From assembly GCA_013350335.1 (NCBI GenBank), contig CM023540.1, positions 1,612,001 through 1,676,000 on the forward strand: a stretch of 64,000 nucleotides of DNA. Direction: 5' to 3'. The position numbers and the translations under genes are program-made. The stretch's first letter is position 1; the number at the start of each line of letters is the position of its first letter. Source of the DNA: Chimonanthus salicifolius. Taxonomy: Eukaryota > Streptophyta > Magnoliopsida > Laurales > Calycanthaceae. The notes beneath the pieces are model-generated. The model was not told where the DNA came from. It ran no database searches and saw only the letters and a program-made list of their open reading frames with translations. This document shows, piece by piece, positions 22,632 through 33,550 of this stretch.

Positions 22632-23492
22632 TGTCTTTGTCCTCTTCGTCCACTTTGTCTAGTTTGTCCACTTTGTCCACTTTGTTCACTTTATCTAGTT
22701 TGTTAATTTTGTCCAGTTGGTCTAGTTTGTCCAGTTTGTCAAGTCCAGTTTGTCCAGTTTGTTCAGTTGGTCCAGTTTGTCCTGTTCGTCGAACTTGACT
22801 AGTTTTTCCAGTTTGTCCAATTTGTATAGTTCGTCCACTTTGTCAAGTTTGACAAATTTGTCCACTTTTTCCAATTCGTTCAATTTGTCAACTTTCTCCT
22901 GTTCGTCCACTTTGTCTAGTTTGTCCAGTTTGTCCACTTTGTTAATTTTATCCATTTTGTCTAGTTTGTCAACTTTCTCCAGTTGGGCCAGCTTGTCAAG
23001 TCCAGTTTGTCCAGTTTGTCAAGTCCAGTTTGTCCACTTCGTTCAGTTGGTCCAATTTGTCCTGTTCATCGAATTTGACTAGTTTTTCCAGTTTGTCCAC
23101 TTTGTACAGTTCATCCACTTTGTCCAGTTTGACAAATTTGTCCACTTTTTCCAATTCATTTAATTTGTCCACTTTGTCCAATTCGTACATTCTTTTCACT
23201 TTGTCCTGTTCGTCCTGTTTGACAAGTTTTTCCAGTTTGTCCACTTTGTTCAGTTGGTCCAGTTTGTCTAGTTTTTCCAGTTTATCCACTTTGACAAATT
23301 TGTCCACTTTTTCCAATTGGTTTAGTTTGTTCACTTTGTCCTGTTCATCCAGATTGTCCACTTTGTTCACTTTGTTCAATTTGTATAGTTCGTCCACTTT
23401 GTCCTGTTTGTCCACTTTAACAAATTTGTCCACTTTTTCCAACTCGTTCAATTTGTCAACTTTGTCATGTTCGTCCAGTTTGTCTACTTTGT
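22632..23492. repeat. 9-bp minisatellite array, about 0.86 kb
   Basis: The basic unit is TTTGTCCAC or TTTGTCCAG with many one-base variants (TTTGTTCAC, TTCGTCCAC, TTGGTCCAG). A longer order is visible: the segment TTGACAAATTTGTCCAC recurs near 22848, 23128 and 23289, and a variant near 23418. Because 9 is a multiple of three, both strands stay open for long stretches (repeating Ser-Thr-Leu forward and Lys-Val-Asp-Lys-Leu in reverse). It sits exactly between minus-strand viral unit B and plus-strand piece C. Confidence 0.9.
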
Positions 23493-23637
23493 GACAGATC
23501 TGTTACTGAATACCTTCGTGGTGGAAAGTTCTGGTATTCTTCAGCTAAGGACAAAGGAAAAGGAATCTCGGTTGGCTGAATTATTCTGCATGAACTCTGC
23601 AAAAGCAAAAGATTTGATGATGAAAAAGAAGATTTGA
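23493..23637 (+). pseudogene. Pararetrovirus ORF2 3' end, piece C
   Basis: The last 48 or so codons of ORF2 (SVTEYLRGGKFWYSSAKDKG, then the basic end) end at the TGA at 23635-23637. The piece begins abruptly after the 9-bp array. A frameshift in the A/G-rich stretch near 23555 resembles the one near 1275. Confidence 0.7.
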
Positions 23638-23654
23638 TGCGATCCTTATCTTAT

Positions 23655-23665
23655 TGGTATCAGAG
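23655..23665 (+). other. Partly decayed primer-binding site, piece C
   Basis: TGGTATCAGAG is followed by TATTGG instead of CCATTGG, so the last bases of the site are altered. Confidence 0.65.
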
Positions 23666-24089
23666 TATTGGACTTATCTCTTTAGGTGGGGTATCTTGCC
23701 AGATGTCTTAGAATTATCAAAAGAAGATAAAGTTGTTCTTAGTGTGCATCCCATTTGGTCAAAAGATGCTTCACTTATTGTATCTTTTTACTGTGTCTCC
23801 AAGTGGGGAATCTCTTTTTGTAAAGTTGGTTTGGAAGGTTGTGTCTGCAAAAAGTCCTTTTACTTTGTGTGTTGTCCTCTCTTGGTCGGAAGAGAGTTTA
23901 TCCATTGTGCCCTTGCTCCATCTTTATAAGGAGATCTGTGTTTTCATTTTAGATCATCGACATTTGAAATCAAAGTATAGAAGCTGTAAGTGTGAGCTTG
24001 TAAGTCTGAAGTGTGCTAGAATATGTCTGTAAGTAATAAAACTTTTATAAGTTTGATAATATAAGTTTGTTATTATGTTTTTATAGAAT
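23666..24089 (+). promoter_or_regulatory. Viral promoter, TATA box, poly(A) signal and leader intron, piece C
   Basis: Only one of the two direct-repeat blocks seen in unit A is present. The TATA box is CTTTATAAGG at 23922-23931. GTAAGTAATAAA is at 24029-24040, and the acceptor TTTTTATAG lies just before 24089. The ATG of the small ORF has become ATC. Confidence 0.65.
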
Positions 24090-24190
24090 ATCTCTAATCG
24101 TCTTGCTTTGCTTAAGAAATATTATGATGATGTTCGAACATTGAGAAAAATAGAAATTCTTCTAGAACACATACGACAACACCTTCGAAT
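24090..24190 (+). pseudogene. Small leader ORF remnant, piece C (5' part)
   Basis: The first third of the small leader ORF, with the start codon changed to ATC. It is cut at 24190 by a solo LTR. It resumes at 27562 but without about 11 bases that other copies have between the two flanks. Confidence 0.55.
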
Positions 24191-27100
24191 TGTAACACCC
24201 CGGATTTTCAATTTATTATTTTGTATGAAAATAATCCATTTAATTTGTGAATTATTAATTATAGATTTTAGATGGGTAAAGGGTTGGGTCATTGCCCAAT
24301 TAAGACCCAACGGTTTTGGAACTGGTTTCAATAAAAAATTAAATAGGGTTGAATTTAATTAATAATGCAATATTAAATAAATAAGGAAAGGGGTAATTGA
24401 GCATGGCCGATTATTAGGTTGCATATCTATGATTATGCGCATACAAGATAAGATAGGCTAGTGTATCTTGGAAAGGTGTCCTTTCTTTGTTAGGAATAAT
24501 ATTAGGGTAATTGCTAAATTACAATGGGCGCATGTTATATTTAGAACTCTCTAAAGTGGGTAGCCAAGGTCGGCAATTGCTATTTTAAATTGGGACTAAT
24601 GGGAGATTAAAACAAGCAAGGGCACACGGAATTACTAATTAAGACAAGGGGTGCACGGCCTAAGGGGGATTGGTTATCTTAAGCACCTTCTAAGTTGGGT
24701 TCAAGTATAAGTAATAAAAGGAGAGAAGGAAAAGGGCACACGGTTTACACCCACCATAGCTGAATTTCCTCTCCATCTCAATTCTTATTCATGCCAAAAT
24801 AAGAGGAAGAAAAGGCAGCCAGCAAGAGATGTTCTCGGCTTGGGAAAAAGAATCAAGAAGAAAGGAGAAGGATTGGAAGAGCAAGAATCAATCGGAACAG
24901 GTTAGTACTTTTATTTGATAAATTTGTTTTAAAAGAAAATAACCATAGGGTTCGGCCATGGTGTATGGCCGAACCCCATGGAAGAAGAATGGGAGATGAT
25001 TGGAGTATTAATTAGTGGAATGTTGAACCACAGGGTTCGGCCATACCACATGGCCGAACCCCATGGAAGAACTTGATGATTCTTTTTAATGGAAGGTTAT
25101 TGGTTATATTTTAAGGAATGAAAACCATGGAAAGTCATGGTTTAAATTATGGGTTCTTGGGTTGGAATAAGATGAACCATAGGGTTCAGCTATGGGTATG
25201 GTCGAACCCCATGGAAAGGAAATTAATAAGGTGATTGGATCATGGAGGATCAAGGATTGATCATTTTTAAAAGAAGATTTTGAACCATAGGGTTCGACCA
25301 TGGTGTATGGCCGAACCCCATGGAAGTTATATTAATTTAGAAAGTGGATGGAAAAGGGTTGGATTGTCTCTATGGGTGAGGTTCGGCCATGGTGTATGGC
25401 TGAACCCACTAGAGTTTATTTATCGAAGATGATATCTAATTATGGAGAGATGCATACTAATTTGGAAACTATCTAATTATGGAAAGATGCATGCTAAATT
25501 TGGAAACTATCTAATTATGGAAAGATGCATGCTAAATTTGGAAACTATCTAATTATGGAAGGAAGCATGCTAACTTTGGAAATTCGGAATTACGGATCCA
25601 AGAATAGGAATTGATAAATTTAGAAAGTTTCTATTTAGGGACTTTCTAAGTATGGAAGTTGGATATTGAATTTTTAGTAAGTTTCTAATTAAGGATATGG
25701 GTTGGCCATTGCATGGCCGAACCATAATTTTATTGTGGCTAAGATGCTAGATCAAGGATAAATGATTTTTGAAAGAGGGTTCATAAGTTAGAAAGGTTAT
25801 TATGTTTGATTGTTGGATCAAAATAATAATAATAATAAAAAAAAAATGGTGAGGTTCGGCCATGGTGTATGGTCGAATCCCACCAAATATAGTTATGGAT
25901 TTGGGGTTTCTTAGACATTGAATCATGTGGACTGATTTATTAATTTTAAAGGGTTGCAAAACATAAAAACCATGGAAAGGGTTAAGGATTTTATAAAGGT
26001 CTAAAATGATTTAAAGAAGGAAAGATGATGGACCATTTTTATGGGCTATTGGTGATGTGAACCATGAATAAATAATTGGATGTTTGAGCAAAAAACAATG
26101 GATTTAAGTATGTATAACTGTGATCTTAGAGTATGTTATTTGTCATGAAATGTTATGAATGGCAAAAGTGTAAATAGATGGAAATAAGGAGACCATGGAT
26201 GAATAAATGGCAATATTGTAATTAGAGGCTAAAATGAAAGATCATGGGTTTGGCCATGGTGTATGGCCGAACCCCATGAACCATGGTAATGGGATATTGG
26301 TTAGCCTAAGCATGTTTTAAATGAATAGAATGAACAATGGCATAGAATGTAAATATGGGTAAACATGCAAGATCATGGGTTCGGCCATGGTGAATGGCCG
26401 AACCCCATGAGGATTGTGGTTATGGACTCAAACATTATTTTAAACCAAGTGGGACTTGGTTTTTGATTAATTGTATATTATAGGGTAACGGGACCTCACA
26501 AGGTGTTTACAATCGTGAGCGGTTACCGAACGAAAGACGCAAGGACACGTTAGCGGTCTTTGGTAGGATTCCACCTCTTTGAAACCATGGGTTTATGTAC
26601 ATTGTGTTTATCTTATTTTTGATGAATTTATGCTGCAAAGGATATGTTTTAAATGATGATTTTTAAATGCTATGTTTATATGAGGAAATATCATGTGTTT
26701 TAATATGATTTTAAATGCTATGTTTTTGTTATAAAATAGCATGTGTTTCATTGGCATCTCATGCATGGCATGGGGTGAAGGATTTGTAACTGGAGGGTCC
26801 ACACTCCATCGGGGCGTCCTAAAAACCTATGTGGGGTACCTTGATGTGCTTTTCCATCAGGAAGAAACTGGAGGGTCCACACTCCGTCGGGGCATCCGAA
26901 AGACCTATATGGTGGGTACTTTTATGTACATGTGATGGGTTGAACTCATTGCATTTGTCATCATTGCATGGCATGGTTTATATGGTGTTTGACATTATGA
27001 TATTATTATATATGTTTTGTACTGATCATGTGTTAACCGTAACTGGAATACCTACTGGGCGCGTTGTTCTAACGCCCTACTTCAACCCTAGTTGATGACA

Positions 27101-27561
27101 CAGGAAATCAGGGAAACAATGAACGAAAGACGGGCCAGGCATAGGAGCGTGGATGATTTAGTTTATATTTTTAATAAAGTTACTTACGGACATGTATTTG
27201 AGTAACTAGTTTCCGGTCATGTAATAACTTAGATGGTTGGATGATTTATTGGATAATTATGATATTTTAATTATGGATAAGGACTTGACATACTTTACTA
27301 TCTGAATTGAATAGAACTTGGTTCTATTATGATTCCGCAATTTTGATGTTATTTATTCCGCATGTTTATATTGTTATGTGTGAATCATTCTCATGGACTT
27401 AGTCCATGCACACATTGGGTTGGCCAGTTAAGGGTCGGACTTTGGAAGTTCGGACTTAGCTCGCGTCATGACGTCCCCCTGTCTATCGCTCTACTCTGTT
27501 ATAAAAATAAATATTCTTTGATTTACGAAAAGAACCGAGTGAAAAAGGGCGGGGCGTTACA
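24191..27561 (+). mobile_element. Solo LTR, Tekay-like gypsy, in viral leader
   Basis: The element is TGTAACACCCCGGATTTT...GGGGCGTTACA and is 3371 bp long, plus orientation. The flanks cgaat and gaaat do not form a clean duplication, and about 11 bases of the viral leader are absent. Palindromes lie near 24949, 25032, 25186, 25291, 25380, 25855, 26248 and 26379. A 38-bp tandem repeat is at 25433-25580, and a two-unit array with CTCCGTCGGGGC-type cores lies near 26785-26925. The left end resembles the nested LTR at 54836. Confidence 0.85.
25433..25580. repeat. 38-39-bp tandem repeat inside the LTR
   Basis: Four units of the type TATCTAATTATGGAAAGATG plus GCATGCTAAATTTGG, starting near 25433, 25472, 25510 and 25549. 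A shorter version of the same motif occurs in the related LTR near 56215-56330. Confidence 0.75.
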
Positions 27562-27689
27562 GAAATAACCCACGACATCAATGATATGAAAGACGAAGAA
27601 TGATTTTAATTCAAGCATATGCTGTGTTCCAATTAGAAGCATTCAGGACATAATCAAAATTACAAGCAATGGCTTTTCTGAGATGCCTC
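27562..27689 (+). pseudogene. Small leader ORF remnant, piece C (3' part)
   Basis: This is the continuation of the viral leader (GAAATAACCCACGACATCAA...) up to GAGATGCCTC, where a second LTR fragment begins. It is collinear with 32820-32960 on the minus strand. Confidence 0.6.
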
Positions 27690-30185
27690 TGTAACGCCTG
27701 CCCCTTTTCACCGAAAATCAGAGTCTAATTTTTTTTTTTTTAAAAAAATTGACAAAGGGCGCGGACGTCACGACGCCAGTTAAGTCCGAGCTTCTAAAGC
27801 CCGGCCCTTAACTGGCCAACCCTACGTGTGCGTGGAACGAAGTCCACGATGAACGGTTCACACGTATAAGCAAGCTTATGGAATGATATACTAAATACGG
27901 AACGATCATAGAGGCTAACCTAGAAATTTTAGATAGCAGGGAATATTACATTCATTTAACTAACAATACATCTCAACATCACCGTATCCAAAATAAAACT
28001 AGAATATAGCAAGTAAGCTAATTTATACAGTCCGACAAGCTAACTATTCAAATATACATCTCTTAACATAAACTTAAATAACGGAAAGAGTCCGCCTCCC
28101 CAAGCTCCTAAGCTTGGCTCCCGTCTCGTCCTTCTGCTCCGGCATTTCCTGCGTCATCAGCTAGGGTAGAAGTAGGGCGTTAGACCATGCACCTAGTAGG
28201 ACTCCGAGTAGGGGTAGCACATGGATTAGTAATAACAGCATGCAGATAACAATATAATAAAAACTGGTAGACAATTATATAATGAAATTATGAAGTGCAT
28301 GCCATGCCATGGGTGTCTGTGTTATGAATCCCACCCATCATCCCTACCATCATGATGTCATATCCCCCTTGACGGCAAGACCTTGTCAAGGTATCCCCAT
28401 GCCTGTTCTCGGTTGCCCCGACGGAGCATGGACTCCAGTTATAGCCTTTCAGGCTATCCCCATGCTTGTTCTTGGTTGCCCCGACGGAGCATGGACTCCG
28501 GTTATAGCCTATCAGGCTATCCCCATGTCTGTTCTCGATCGCCCCGACGGAGTATGGACTCCGGTTCCTTTATTTTCCCGCCCATGCCATGCATGAGATG
28601 TAATGCATTATGCTATGTAATAAATTTGGGTCATAGCCTTTACATATAACTCATATCATTAACATATAACTCATAGTCTAGCCATATGCCATAAAATACA
28701 TATAAATCATAATTTCATAGACCATCATATAACCAATCATATAATTACTAAAAAATAAACCAATAAACCATTTACATAGCACCTAATCCATGGCCTACAA
28801 ATAGGTAGGAATCCTACTGAATACCGATCGCGTCCTTTCTCATTTTCATCCGACAATTCGGCTACTGACACACGTACCGCTTACGATGTCCAGTACCTTA
28901 TTATACATTAATAATTAGTCCATGTTTTTAACTATTTTCAAGCCCATACGAATAATCGGTCACTATTTAGGTCTTGTGGGTCCCATTTAATAGATTATAC
29001 ATTTTAAGTACATGAGTCTAAAATCAGCCTCCTAGGCTTTATTTAACCCTACATAATGCTACTACTTAAAATCCCTAAACCCATGATCATCTCCCATGGA
29101 GTTCTTCATTTTGGCCATTATTTACAATTTTGCCACTGCTCCTTCACATAATTAATTACTCATTTTTATTTCTCCATTCTTAGACCCATGATAGATCCAA
29201 AATCTTGGATCCATCAATGATTCATCAACATGTCACAAGATCACTAAAATTCCACAATCTAATTAGCCAAATCCTTATTAATTTAAACACACATATAGTC
29301 CCATACTTAACCCATCACTTGTCTCATAAAATTGGATCATGGGTTCAAAATACCCCATTCCTCAAATCTTCTCATGGGGTTTACTTCATGCACTTAACTA
29401 CAATGAGTCCATTACCCACTCATTCCCTTTGGAGGCCATAAACATCATTCACCCTCCAATTTAACCCACCAAAATGCTCACAATTGGGCCATGGGTTCGG
29501 CCATACACCATGGCGGAACCCATGGTGTCCTTTTCCCATTTTTTTTCTTTGACCTACTTATACATTTGAACCCATCATAAGCCCTTCCATGAAGGGCCTT
29601 AACTTATACATTTACATCACCATCCTTATTCACATTTAAATCCATTTACAACCATCATCAAACCATCATAACACCATCATTTTCCCCATTTTTGTACTCA
29701 TTTAAAACTACCATTACACCACCATAGGGTTCGGCCATTCACCATGGCCGAACCCATGGTTCTTGATCCAATATTCCTTTATGCCATTTTAGACCATAAA
29801 ACAATTATACTCATCCATGTATTCCATCATAAAAACCTCTTCAAAAACTACTTACATTTAATCATTTACAACCCTACAAATCATATTCATTCTGCATAGT
29901 TTTAAACCTTAAAACCCTACTTAATTCATCAACCCTTTTTCCATGGGGTTCGGCCATACTACATGGCCGAACCCTATGGTCCATCAATTCATTTAAAACC
30001 CACATTTCTATGCTTAATTAACACCCAATTATACAATGCACTTAGTCCATTTAATTCTTTCCTTCCCCTAACCCTAATTTACCCATTAGGGTTTTGTCCA
30101 CTTTGCATTCTTCAAATTGATGTATATAAGATCCATGGCATAAAATTATTTGGCCACCATTAAATTTAACAAAAATGAATCCCAA
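27690..30185 (-). mobile_element. Truncated LTR, Tekay-like gypsy
   Basis: It starts TGTAACGCCTGCCCCTTTTC, the inverted 3' end of an LTR. It resembles the LTR at 18715 and stops near 30185 without reaching a TGTTACA end, so roughly 1.3 kb of the LTR is missing. Palindromes lie near 29493 (one arm altered), 29726 and 29946. A tandem array of about 63 bp occurs at 28385-28570. Beyond the cut the sequence is minus-strand viral coat protein, which indicates a deletion or rearrangement through the LTR. Confidence 0.75.
28385..28570. repeat. 63-bp tandem repeat in the truncated LTR (3 units)
   Basis: Three units contain GCCCCGACGGAG, a short spacer and GGACTCC, so each can pair CGGAG with CTCCG. 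They are separated by TTATAGCCTNTCAGGCTATC, itself a small inverted repeat (AGCCT/AGGCT). Confidence 0.8.
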
Positions 30186-30727
30186 TTTTCTCCTTCTTCT
30201 TCCCCTCCCAATTTTGAAATTTGATTTAAAAATTGAAGTTTTTTCTCTGGATTAGGGATGTTATCAATCATTTCAAGGAGTAATTTTTGAGGGGCAGTAA
30301 GGACACGAATATGAATTCCAAGATCCTCATCAGTGGGTAATGACCATTCTTCCTCAGTACCATCATTATCAAAATTACATGTACATGCTTGGACTTGTTT
30401 GATGAGTTGAAGGTTAGGAATATTTTCTTCAAAACTGGATTCATCAGTTGATGAACCAGATTCATAATCTTCTTGGGAACTTAATTCAGATTCTTCTTTA
30501 TTAGAAATTTCTTCATCATCTTCTTTAGTAATCCTTTCAAGTTTCTTTTTAGGATATTTTTCCCTTTTGAAACATTTGTTTGAATAATGACCCTTTTTTC
30601 CACAAGTATAACAAGTAGGTATCTTTCCTGTTACATTTTCCTTCTTTGGGTATTTTTTGGATTTTCTTTTGAATAAAGGAGCATCATAATTTTTCTTTAA
30701 AAAATGACTCTTAAATCTGCTAGATTT
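30186..30727 (-). pseudogene. ORF1 coat-protein knuckle and acidic linker fragment
   Basis: This minus-strand piece of ORF1 is open over its whole length. In reading order it has a basic Lys-rich stretch, an undamaged zinc knuckle (CYTCGKKGHYSNKC, C-x2-C-x4-H-x4-C), an acidic Ser/Glu stretch (EDDEEISNKEESELSS), and the linker to GGEEEGE. It is cut on the left by the truncated LTR and on the right by an inversion joint at TTATA (30726-30730). It is the cleanest copy of the knuckle in the window. Confidence 0.75.
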
Positions 30728-31510
30728 ATACCAATCTATCCTTATTAACCATTGGAGAACAAACAAATAGGATAGAAAGAACAATTAGAGCAAACCAGAA
30801 TTCAGTAAAGGAAAAGAAGAAAGTTCAGAAAAAATCCCTACAAATGTGATATATGTTCCTAGAAAATTGCAATCAGGAATTATTTTGCAAGAAGGACCAT
30901 TTAAATGACAGATGACATGCAAAAAGAATTAACTACTAGAATGGAAAGTCTCAATGTTGGGGGAAAATGATTTAGCATCCTCAGAGTCTCTGCGTCAGAA
31001 AACTTGTTAATAAACCGCTTAAAGAAATGGAATCCCCAAGCAGAATTACCTACAACAAAGAATTATTATTCCAGACCAACTCCTGTAGATTTGCAACTTG
31101 AAGAAGCCCCAAATAAGTATACTCAGGACCTATCATATTCGGGAAATTCCTTATATGAATGGAAATTAGATGGATTAACCGAATATCAAATAATCCAAAT
31201 GGTCCATAGTATGCTGATATATTCTAATGCTTGTGAAGTTAGGGGAAACACTCCGAGAAACATCTTTCTCATGATAACCACCTCTTTCAATGGGATACTA
31301 AGAGGATGGTGGAATTATGGATTATTTGGAGCCCAAAAACTTGAAATTGAAAATGATGTCAAACTAGATGAATATGGAAGAATTATATACAGAGATAAAA
31401 CCACAGGAAATTTAGTAGATCCCAATATCAAACTTGAAGCAGGCACTAGTCAAATCCCTGAAAATTATGAAACACAATTTGATTGTGTCAGTGTCCTACT
31501 TTTATGCATC
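30728..31510 (+). pseudogene. ORF1 coat-protein core fragment
   Basis: Plus-strand coat-protein piece matching unit A 4100-4880. The second half is open (31004-31506) with the ILRGWWNYGL and KLEAGTSQIPENYETQ motifs. Frame breaks lie near 30795, 30904 and 30968 (a TGA). At about 31510 it flips to minus-strand movement protein at a TCC shared by both sides. Both ends are rearrangement joints. Confidence 0.7.
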
Positions 31511-32385
31511 CATTTGGTAATTTGACTATGCTTTGCAAATCATCTGTTATTTCATTTACTCTTGGCATAACATCTTCTATTTGCCAATTTCCTGGGAGAA
31601 CAACTTCTTCCCAGCTGATAACTTTTGGGATAAACACATTATTATTAAAGTTTGTTTCCATGAGGACTGTGGTTTTCTCCTAATCAACTTTATCTCTATA
31701 GGCTATCATGGGGAAGATTGAGATCATGGATTTATAGAATATTCAAAAGACTATAGCAAAAATTTTACTTCTTGGACTCATCTTTAATCCTTTACTTTGG
31801 AATCCAATGGTTGCACAATCAAGGACATCGTCATCATGAGCATCAACTGTGATGTTTGGGAAACAATTAAAATAAACAGGTCCATGACAGAGACTTGATT
31901 CAACCATGGCATACAAAGAGTCATCAAACTAGTCATGTCTCTGATCTCACACATAAGCACATACAGAGACATTTAATCCTAATCGAAACAGTGGTTTGAT
32001 TCCTACCTGAATTAATCCTATATGTAGGTAGTTGTATTTGGTCCTAATTTCTTCAATAATTCTTCTTTCAAGGATTTTGATTGTTTGTTTTCTCAACGGT
32101 TTTAATGTGATAATCATTTTGTTCTTCAAATGTGCCATTACCATATATTTCTGTTACAGGCAAGGCTGGCATCTTCCAATTGGATATGGCTTGGTCAAAG
32201 TTTTCATACACCTTTTCTTCAGAATTTTTTATTTTTTCTGGATTTTCTTTAGCTATACTGGGATGAGGAAAGCTGGACAAAGCAAATTGGTAAGATGAGG
32301 AAGATGAAGTAGACCTATTAGAAGGATGCTGAAATCACTTAAACCAATTCTTAAAAAGTTTTGTTTTTCCCTTAGAATTTTCCAT
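31511..32385 (-). pseudogene. ORF1 movement-protein region, unit between C and D
   Basis: Minus-strand movement protein. The ATG is at 32385, aligned with the starts at 14821, 51739 and 61084. A deletion removes the codons between KTVEKT and KQTIKILERR near 32088, taking out the FLSRG segment. Frame breaks occur near 32090, 31930 and 31740. The left end at 31511 is a joint with plus-strand coat protein. Its own leader, promoter and ORF2 follow to the right, so it is the front of the unit before D in head-to-tail order. Confidence 0.7.
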
Positions 32386-33059
32386 TTGAGTGGCTCGTTA
32401 AAAGCAGAAAAAGTTCTATCAACGATTTACAGCCCTTAATGCCTGATCACGGCCAGAAGTGGGACTTACAGCACGACCACACTTTTTGAAAAATAAACAA
32501 GGCACAAAATGGAGAATAAGAAGGAAAATAAAAGCTCTAAAGAGAATTGGATAAATCAACTAGGTTAAAAAACTTCAGATCCTAGACAATAGATTTAATT
32601 CATCTTACTATTAAAGGTCTTGGCAAAAGGTTACAATATTCTCTTACACGATTACACAAGGATACTAACATAGATCTTCTAATAGTATGTATGCGGATAA
32701 CAAGATATCTTCCTGCAGCTATATTTTTCGTCTATTTGTCGGATATCATTTTCTAATCTTCTAAGCTGATTTTCACGACGCCTGAATCACGAAATAATTC
32801 TTCTCTCCTAACAGAATGAGGAGGCATCTCAGAAAGTCATTGCTTGTAATTTTGATTCTGTCCTGAATACTTCTAATCGGAACACAACATATGCTTGAAT
32901 TAAAATTATTCTTCGTCTTTCATATCGTTGATGTCGTGGGTTATTTCTATGAGTGCATATTTGCAGGTGTTGTCGTATATGTTCAAGAAGGATTTTTATT
33001 TTTCTCAATGTTCGAATATCATCATAATACTTCTTAAGCAAAACAAGACGATTAGACAT
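32386..33059 (-). pseudogene. Viral leader and small leader ORF (minus strand)
   Basis: The leader spans 32386-32828, and the small ORF is 33059-32829 (76 codons, the longest version). It opens at an ATG next to the putative acceptor, with LVLLKKYYDDIRTLRKIKILLEHIRQHL and the Arg-rich centre. A stretch near 32630 lacks about 55 bases that unit B has. There is no match to a known family. It is basic and probably alpha-helical. Confidence 0.45.
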
Positions 33060-33519
33060 ATTCTATAAAAGAAACAACATGATTAGAAAACAACATAATA
33101 ACAAACTTATATTATCAAACTCATAAAAGTTTTATTACTTACAGACTGAGTATAGGACTCGAAGCTTTAGCACACTTCAGACTTACAAGCTCACACTTAC
33201 AGCTTCTATATTTTGATTTCAAATGTCGATGATGTAAAATGAAAACACAGAGCTCCTTATAAAGATGGAGCAAGGGTACAATGGATAAACTCTCTTCCGA
33301 CCAAGAGAGGACAACACACAAAGTAAAAGGACTTTTTGCAGACACAACCTTCCAAACCAACTTTACAAAAAGAGATTCCCCACTTGGGGACACAGTAAAA
33401 AGATACAATAAGTGAAGCATCTTTTGACCAAATGGGATGCACACTAAGAACAACTTTATCTTCTTTTGATAATTCTAAGACATCTGGCAGCATACCCCCA
33501 CCTAAAGAGATAAGTCCAA
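33060..33519 (-). promoter_or_regulatory. Viral promoter region upstream of unit D ORF2 end
   Basis: Read on the minus strand, the TATA box is CTTTATAAGG (33253-33262) and GTAAGTAATAAA is at 33131-33142. Only one upstream repeat block is present, as in piece C. A run of GTAAGT-like donors near 33185-33205 matches those at 1835 and 1849. Confidence 0.65.
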
Positions 33520-33533
33520 TGGCTCTGATACCA
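33520..33533 (-). other. tRNA-Met primer-binding site, end of unit D
   Basis: TGGCTCTGATACCA, the reverse complement of the primer-binding site. Distance to the next such site at 59903, after removing the two inserted elements, is 8376 bp. Confidence 0.85.
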
Positions 33534-33550
33534 ATAAGATAAGGATTGCA

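Noticed and set aside
22722..23451. Long reverse-strand frames reading repeated Lys-Val-Asp-Lys-Leu
   Set aside because: They are a by-product of a 9-bp tandem repeat; the forward strand is equally open. No start context or domain supports a protein.
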